Positions 57,954-64,000 of a stretch of DNA of 64,000 nt are shown here, one piece after another. The stretch comes from Asterochloris sp. CNOR1 (taxonomy: Eukaryota; Chlorophyta; Trebouxiophyceae; Trebouxiales; Trebouxiaceae). The translations under genes and the position numbers were made by a program. The stretch is taken from positions 1,364,001 through 1,428,000 of the forward strand of contig OZ017754.1 in NCBI GenBank assembly GCA_963969365.1, given 5' to 3'. How positions within the stretch are numbered: the first letter of the stretch is position 1; each line of letters starts with the position of its first letter. Below the pieces are notes generated by a model. That model did no database searches. It was not told the DNA's origin and saw only the letters and a list, made by a program, of their open reading frames with translations.

Positions 57954-60143
57954 ATGCCAGCTGGGCATGGGCTGCGCGCTCGCACCCGCGACTCTTTCTC
58001 CCGTGGGTTCAGGCAGAAGGGTTACATTCCTCTGTCCACCTACCTGACCACCTACAAGCTGGGTGACTATGTGGACATCAAGGTCAACTCCGCAGTGCAG
58101 AAGGTGAGCCCTCAGCGTTAATGTCAGGCAGGCCAAATTGTGGAGCACACAGAGTGGGGCGTCCATGTGTGAAACCCAGGCGCAGCATGGCTCTGCTGCC
58201 TCAAGGCAGTGGGCGCTTTGGGGCGCTTTGGAGGGGCCAGCCCTCCTGTGCAGCTTGAAAACTAAAGGCAAGGTATGCTGCACCTAACTCTGCTCCAGGA
58301 GGCGTGCTGCAGCCTGCTGTTTGCACCAGAAGGGGCACAGGCTGTGGACCGTGCTCTGAATAGCACCTGGCCATGAGCGCTGCAAAGTGCAGTACACTGG
58401 CATGCGTTGCAACGCTCATCTGCCAGCGACTCACTCATGGCTGCCTGCCCTGCTGCAGGGCATGCCCCACAAGGTTTACCACGGCCGCACTGGTCGCGTG
58501 TGGAATGTGACAAAGCGGGCTATTGGCGTGGAGGTCAACAAGCAGGTGCACCGCTCTCACAGCTCCTGAAACCTGCGGGGGGGCTTCCTGGCTTGTCCAA
58601 ATTTTGTCCACAGGCCAGCACCGAGTGGAGGAGAGTTAACCCTCATCAAACAGTGACTGCGTTGAGGGCGCTGTTAGGCCATTCTCCTGCGGGCATTGAT
58701 TGCCAGCATCTGCCAGGCAACAGCTCACATGGCTTACTGGAGGCCCATGAGCGGGCTGGCAGCAGGGTTGGATCCTGCAGCAGCACAGGCTGAGCAAAGC
58801 CTGGCTGCAGCCTGTATGCGTATGCTGTCTGTGCCAGCTGCCAGGTGGGCCCACCCTGTACGACCGCCAGCTGCTCTAGGACCAGGGGCGCTGAAGCAGG
58901 CAGCAGTGCCGAGGCGCACACTGCTTTTGCCCATCAGCACGGGCTGGGCAGTCTCCAGGGCTGGCACTTGAGGTCTCAGCTGGGACACAGGAAGCACTCC
59001 AGGGCCGGCTGCACTCAGCCACATGGGAACACCAGGGCCAGCTGCCAAGGCTTTAGCCATGTTGTGGGCTTGGGCTGGGCAGCAGTGCTGAGCCTCATGA
59101 GTGCCTGCAGGTTGGTCACAGGATCATCCCCAAGCGCATTCATGTCCGCGTGGAGCATGTGCGCCCCTCCCGCTGCCGAGAGGAGTTCCTTAAGCGCCAG
59201 AAGTCCAACGATGAGTACAAGCAGCAGGCCAAGGCTGCAGGAGGTGGGCCAGGGACTGGCAGTGCCAGGCACTGCAGTGTACGAGGACTGTTTTCGGCCA
59301 AGGGTCTTGAAGCTGTACTCTGTCATGAGGAGCACCAAATGCTGAAAAATGCAACTGGGTGCCGGGCTGTCGCAGCTGCTCAATATCTCTCTCCCTTCCG
59401 GCATGCAACCTGTATCTGCATAGAGCATAAGGGCACTGCCTGCAGTTGCCCTGAGTGCGCCTGGCACTGTTCTGACTGCTGCTGTGCATCCCGGATTCCA
59501 GGCCCACATCCTGCCCGCCTGTCCCAAGGTAGAGGGGTCCAGAGGTGTCACGCTCACCTCTGTCTGTCCAAGCAGCAGAGGTCCATTGGTTGCAGCACGC
59601 ACCTTGACAGTGTGGTGCCCTGCTGGTGCAGAGAAGCTTGTGACTCAGGTCTGCTCACACCATTATAGAGGAGCCTGCAAGCAGATCTGCTCACACAGGT
59701 GTGCTGCTGCTGCAGAGAAGCCTGTGACTCGGAAGCGTGAGGTGGCACAGCCGCGCCCAGGGTTCACACTGGAGAACATCAAGATGCAGACCATCACAGC
59801 CATCCCCTATGATATCATCAAGGAGGTGGGCTTGGCTGCTAAATTCCAGTTCCAAAGGTGTTACAGCAGTGTTCGAGTTGAGTCGGCACATATACAGGAT
59901 CTGGCACAGCCAGTTGCCGCACGTGTTAGTGGACGCAGCACGAACTGCAGCAGACCCTCAGCTCATCTGATTTCATTTGGGATGTGACCTTGAGTTTGCT
60001 TGTGATAGTGTATAGATGCTGTCTTGAGGCTGGTCACTGGTTCCTTGTGATTGGTATCTACAAGGGCTCAGCAAGACTGCGCCGTGGCCCTTGCTCACCT
60101 TGTCATGATTGCTTGTTCCTTCCTGCAGGGTCTCCAGAACTAG
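57954..60143 (+). CDS. RPL21: 60S ribosomal protein eL21
   Basis: Five exons (57954-58103, 58459-58545, 59111-59243, 59716-59825, 60129-60143) give 164 residues, the normal eL21 length. The sequence is highly conserved: [79 protein letters not shown] and [20 protein letters not shown]. The last exon adds only GLQN and a stop; animal and plant homologues diverge at this end. A structural component of the large cytosolic ribosomal subunit. All junctions are canonical and in phase. Confidence 0.97.
59624..59733 (+). repeat. Decayed copy of eL21 exon 4 start
   Basis: The true junction GCAG/AGAAGCCTGTGACTCGG (from about 59712) is echoed by GCAGAGAAGCTTGTGACTCAGG at 59628, 84 nt upstream. TCTGCTCACAC also occurs twice between them. 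Confidence 0.8.
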
Positions 60144-60343
60144 ATGGTTGGACGTGTTACACAGCCTCGCTGCGTTTGCTTTTGTTTGGATGTGAAGTGG
60201 CATGTGAAAGTAAACAACCTCAGCAAGGCTCAGGTCAACAACGATCGGCGTGCACAGCCTCAGTCCGAGCGATCTTCCAGTTGGGTTATGCTCAACCAGC
60301 AAACAGTACACTTGATTGTGCTCCTCGAGCTGATCCAGGCCCA

Positions 60344-62232
60344 ATGACAATGCTCTACTGCGGGACCACCCAGGGCTGGCACCAGATCTCGGTTGCTGAT
60401 GCACACACTGTGAATAGAGGCCTGCCAGACCAGGTGGTCACCCAGATCGCTGTGCACCAGCAGAAGGCCATTGCTGCCTGCCCACACCTCACTCGTGCAC
60501 ACTTCATGCTAGATTGGGCCACTGAGGAGAGTGCTCAGCAGCACCAGCAGCCAGGTGTCTGGCTGGAGGACCTTGGGTTGGATCAACCCAAGCCAAGACG
60601 CATTTGGGAGGGGAATGCCAAGTCCTGCGCTTTCGACAAGGCTGGCAGCCTCCTGGCAGGCGTCGAGCCTGCTGATGTCCTGTCTAGCACAGATGACGGG
60701 GCCACCTGGCAAGACAGCAACTCCTTTAGACAATTTGACAGCAGAAGCTCCTGGTGAGGCCAAAGCTTGCTCCACTGCACATGGATGTGAAGAACCAGCT
60801 GGGTTCTCCAGCAGTCGGTGCAACCTTGACAGCATGCTAGAGGACACAGCCATGCAGCATTTGGCACTGCCATCAGTTGCTGACAAGCCCCGCCAGGTTC
60901 TAGCGGAGATGGCTGAGCTACCTGGGGGAGGGTGCTGCTGCACTGAGAGCTCCTGTTGCTGCAGCCACAGGGTATCAACCAGGTTGCACGCTAACGTACC
61001 TGCAGCACATGCCTCGTCGTGAGTGTGCGGTCTGCTGCTGACCGCCCCTCGTGCTGCCCCCACAGGCGGTGAGCGGGCTGCACAGCTTGCCAGCGACAGC
61101 TGCATGTCCTGAGCAGCTGGGCTGACTGCCTGCAGGAGCTACCCAGCAGTGCCGCGAGAGCCCCACGTCATGAGCTTCGACTTTGCACAGGACATGCACG
61201 ACCCAGATGGCGCCCCCCTCATGATGGTGGGCATTGAGGTTGGCGGCTTGCTGGCTTACGTCCCAACGGCTGGCGCCTGGCAGGAGCGCAATGTGCTGCA
61301 CACGGATGACGGCCAGCAGCAGCGCTTGAAGGACGTGCACCAAGTGCGGCCGGACCCCTTTGACCACAGCAGGTGGGTGCTGCCCCTGTGGTGGGTTGCT
61401 GCATTCATCCTGAGCAGGCCAGCAGCAGCACCTGAGGGATGCGCATCAGGTGCGGCCAGAACCCAGTGAGACTGTTGCAGGTGTGTGCAGGTGGTACTGC
61501 ACAGCAGGAGAGACGGCTGAGCACCAGGGTGGCTTCTTTGTGACTGAAGATCAGGGGCAGTCCTGGCGTCGCCTTCTGCGAGGCAGCGACGGCTCTCCAG
61601 CTGCAGGAAAGCAGGGCATCCCCTACATCCTGGGCCTGGCGCTCAACCCCTGGCGGCAAGGGGAGCTTCTGATCACGGCTGCCAACAATGCCCCTGGTGG
61701 GGTGCTGCTCTGGCCTGGGAACATGCATGCTTGTTGTGTAGGTTGTGCAATCACACTCAGGTGCAAGACTGCTTAAGACGAGTGCTGTGTGTCTTGATTG
61801 CAGCAGAGATGTGGGTATAGCTGAGCCACACAAACCTTGGGGGCAGCAAGCAGCCTTCTGACAGAGCAAAATTGAGCCATGCTTGTGGGGTGCTCTTCAT
61901 CCGAGCTGCACCTGCATAGCTGGTGCTGCTCGCACTGATTCAGTTTCATCTGTCCTACAGGCATTGGTGGTCATGTGCTGCACAGCCTTGACGGCGGCAA
62001 GACAATAGAGTCAGTTACACAGCATGTGACTGAAAGCGGAGGCTGCAGCATTGGAGGCCACCTGCCAGTACCTTACTTTATTCAGGAGGGAGCTGTGCTT
62101 GGGGTAGACACGGGGGACATCCTGATATCAGCAGATGCCGTCTCCAAGCCCTGGAGAAAGCTCACAAGGCTCAGTGGTGCCATCATCTCGATTGCTGAAG
62201 AAGATCGTGGCAACTCTGCAGTGATGCATTGA
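60344..62232 (+). CDS. Asp-box (BNR) beta-propeller protein
   Basis: Four exons (60344-60753, 61136-61372, 61491-61696, 61961-62232) give 374 residues. Asp-box motifs (S/T-x-D-x-G-x-T/S-W) recur: SSTDDGATW, VTEDQGQSW, HSLDGGKTI, with a weaker ISADAVSKPW at the end. This indicates a six- or seven-bladed propeller like exo-sialidase-type or YCF48/WD-like photosynthesis-assembly propellers, but catalytic sialidase residues were not identified. Other conserved-looking stretches are MLYCGTTQGWHQI, VMSFDFAQDM and GIPYILGLALNPW. No signal peptide was seen at ATG 60344, so a cytosolic protein is likely unless there is an upstream exon. Precise function unknown. Confidence 0.87.
61311..61472 (+). repeat. 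Decayed copy of an exon end, Asp-box gene
   Basis: GGCCAGCAGCAGCGCTTGAA, GGACGTGCACCAAGTGCGGC, CGGACCCCTTTGACCAC (61311-61367) recurs at 61417-61472 as GGCCAGCAGCAGCACCTGAG, GGATGCGCATCAGGTGCGGC, CAGAACCCAGTGAGAC. The copy is 106 nt downstream, in the next intron. Confidence 0.88.
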
Positions 62233-62512
62233 AAAGCCCTGTGTCCCCCGCTTGTGCAGTAATTTCCCCTTCTTGTACACTCTTGATTTGTCCCTGTCCA
62301 ATGTTTGCATCTGTCTTTGACGGTTGTTGATCAAGAATGGGCCTTCATATAGGTGTTGAATTGAGCAAAGCAGACGTGAAAACCCAAAGATCTGTGGAAC
62401 TATCAGCTTGGAAAGGAGCACAATGGGCAGTCTATACTGAGCAGAGTTCAAGCAGTCAGACTGAGGTACGTTGAAGGAGCCGCACATTGATTCAAGTCTG
62501 TGCAGTGGGGGT

Positions 62513-64000
62513 TTATTCCAAAAAAGGCATGGCATGGACCTTGATGCCATTCCCGGGCCGGGTTGTTGATGCAACCTTCTCACTGCGAAGCACTCCCTCG
62601 CTGCCGCCCATCTGCAGCAGAACAGACGGCTCAGACGAGGTGCGCATGCGGCTTCAAATGCAATCCACAAGCAGCAAGGCAGGGAAGTTGTAGGTGCAGG
62701 CAAGGCAGACAGCTAGAGCACAGTCCACGATGAAGCACAGCATGCAGCCTGCATGTATGCTGTGCAGGCAGCAGCGCCGCAAACAGTCAGCAGGTGCAGG
62801 ATAGAATCTGAAGTTGGCTCCCACCTCCTCAGCAAGGCTGAAGGTGAAGTGGGAGAACAGAATGGCAGCTGTCGCCATCACATTCATTTTGCCTAAGGAT
62901 TGGCCTACGCAGGTTCTGCGGGAGAGCACAGGACGGCTCCAGTTAGCACATGAGCTTGGTGACCATCCAGACCTGAGCAGAGCTGTCCAAGCTTGACAGG
63001 TGTGGCGCCTGGTGCATGTGGCCATGCCAGACTGAAATCGCCAGTGCATGTGCACCCTCAAGGGCCAGGCAAAAGGGCTACCAGGAACGTGTCAAGCTGG
63101 CACCCACCTGGGCCCTTCACTGAACGGCCAGTACTTTTTGGGCCGCCTGTGGAGCAGGGAGCCCATGTCGTCAAGCTCATCAGCAGCTTCTGCCCCACTG
63201 AAGCTAGCCTTGCCATCAGCATACTCTGCGCCAGCCTGTGAGGCAGGGCACAGGCATGCTGAGTGCCACCTGGGTGCTTTGACCTCAGCCTCATGTGAGC
63301 CGTGCTCACACCACCACTTTCTCTGTGCCTGTGAGCAGAGAAGCAGCATGAAAGTCTGTCACAGCAAGCCAACTTGAGGCTCAGGCCCTGGTTGCTGCCT
63401 GAGTGTTTCCATGCCAGCCTGCATGGCCTGCTGAGCATTGTCAGGACTGCGCGAATTTGTTACTCAGGCAGCTCAAGTAAAGCAAGAAGTGCACTGTGCA
63501 TCAAAGGGCATGTACATGGTACTCTTGGACCCGCTGCTGCCACCAGTGTACTATGGTCAGCCTGCATGGCAGGGTGTCAGACCAGCGGGCACCTGCAGGA
63601 GTCGGGCAGTATCACCAGCACCACACAACGAGCCCATGCTGCTGCACAGCGCTTGACAGCCATCTCAGCAGCTTGGGCCAGCTAGCCTACCAGGATGTCG
63701 CAATGCTTCTGCTGAGGTGGTGCTTCCATACCTTCCGCCAAGCACTGCAATGGGGCGCTTGAGGATGGAAGACATCAAGCAGCCTGTATGGAGCAGGTGG
63801 CCCTTTCCTCCTTCTTCCTGGAGGAGCCCCTTCACAAGCAAGTCACAGTCTGTTGCACCTGCCAATGCCTCTGAAGACATGCCCTGTCGCTCTGCCAGGG
63901 TATGTGCCTGCAAGCTTCCCTTCATGCGCACCTGAGCCCAGCGCTCTGGGATGAACTTGTCCGGGTCACTCCAGTTAGCCTGGCAGTTCATGAGCGCATG
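62513..64000 (-). CDS. Cytochrome P450, C-terminal part (5' end beyond the window)
   Basis: Membrane-bound haem mono-oxygenase. Minus-strand exons 64000-63932 (continuing beyond the window), 63235-63108, 62915-62825 and 62611-62513 join in phase. Exon order gives NWSDPDKFIPERWAQ (the PERW motif), an acidic insert (AGAEYADGKASFSGAEAADE), then YWPFSEGPRTCVGQSLGKMN, the haem-binding FSxGPRxCxG loop with the Cys ligand. The C-terminus follows (FSHFTFSLAEE, then TTRPGNGIKVHAMPF). The haem loop is split: GPR is at the end of one exon and TCVG at the start of the next. The I-helix and ExxR lie upstream, outside the window. Clan and substrate cannot be assigned. The 696-nt intron 63236-63931 holds no gene I can support. 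Convergent with the Asp-box gene. Confidence 0.93.

Noticed and set aside
1-64000. CRISPR arrays, transposons, tRNA or rRNA genes
   Set aside because: No regular repeat-spacer structure, transposase motifs, terminal inverted repeats or rRNA segments were recognised; tRNAs were not scanned by program, so a single missed tRNA is possible.

Overview
This window reads as nuclear DNA of a green alga. Almost every gene is broken into short exons by many GT-AG introns whose 3' ends are nearly always CTGCAG. The sequence is rich in CTG/CAG. Several products are plant/algal types: a FORGETTER1-type strawberry notch helicase, a plastid-type carrier with a long N-terminal extension, a NAB1-like cold-shock protein and a GAF-PAS-TKL kinase of the kind expanded in Chlorophyta. 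A chlorophyte (Trebouxiophyceae or Chlorophyceae) is likely; the species is not identified. No bacterial operons, CRISPR arrays, rRNA or transposons were recognised. I built the gene models by joining exons whose reading phase matches across GT-AG or GC-AG junctions.

Layout, left to right. 1-11355 (+): 3' two-thirds of a strawberry notch/FGT1 helicase. 11661-13401 (+): putative plastid membrane protein of unknown function. 13415-15028 (-): RTF2, tail-to-tail with the previous gene, 13 bp apart. 15512-17528 (+): unknown Gln-rich protein. 18282-20953 (-): thylakoid/plastid ADP,ATP-carrier-like protein. 21245-30675 (+): putatively lipid-anchored GAF-PAS-Raf-like kinase, 22 exons. 31347-33485 (-): coiled-coil protein with a possible in-frame stop. 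35194-39540 (+): secreted protein related to bacterial ABC substrate-binding proteins. 40582-43058 (-): cold-shock/glycine-rich RNA-binding protein. 43159-56915 (+): very large coiled-coil protein with repeated C2-like segments. 57954-60143 (+): ribosomal protein eL21. 60344-62232 (+): Asp-box beta-propeller protein. 62513->64000 (-): C-terminal part of a cytochrome P450.

The genes are an ordinary mix of chromatin, replication, translation, transport and signalling functions and do not form one pathway. Gene order alternates in divergent and convergent pairs, with some short intergenic spaces (13 bp and 100 bp).

The most unusual feature is recurrent. In at least ten places the edge of a real exon, with its splice site, is present again as one or more decayed copies in the neighbouring intron. 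Unit lengths are about 53 to 172 nt. These 'exon echoes' occur in most of the large genes and suggest that introns here grow, or exon ends shift, by local tandem duplication. Several introns also appear to use GC-AG splice sites.
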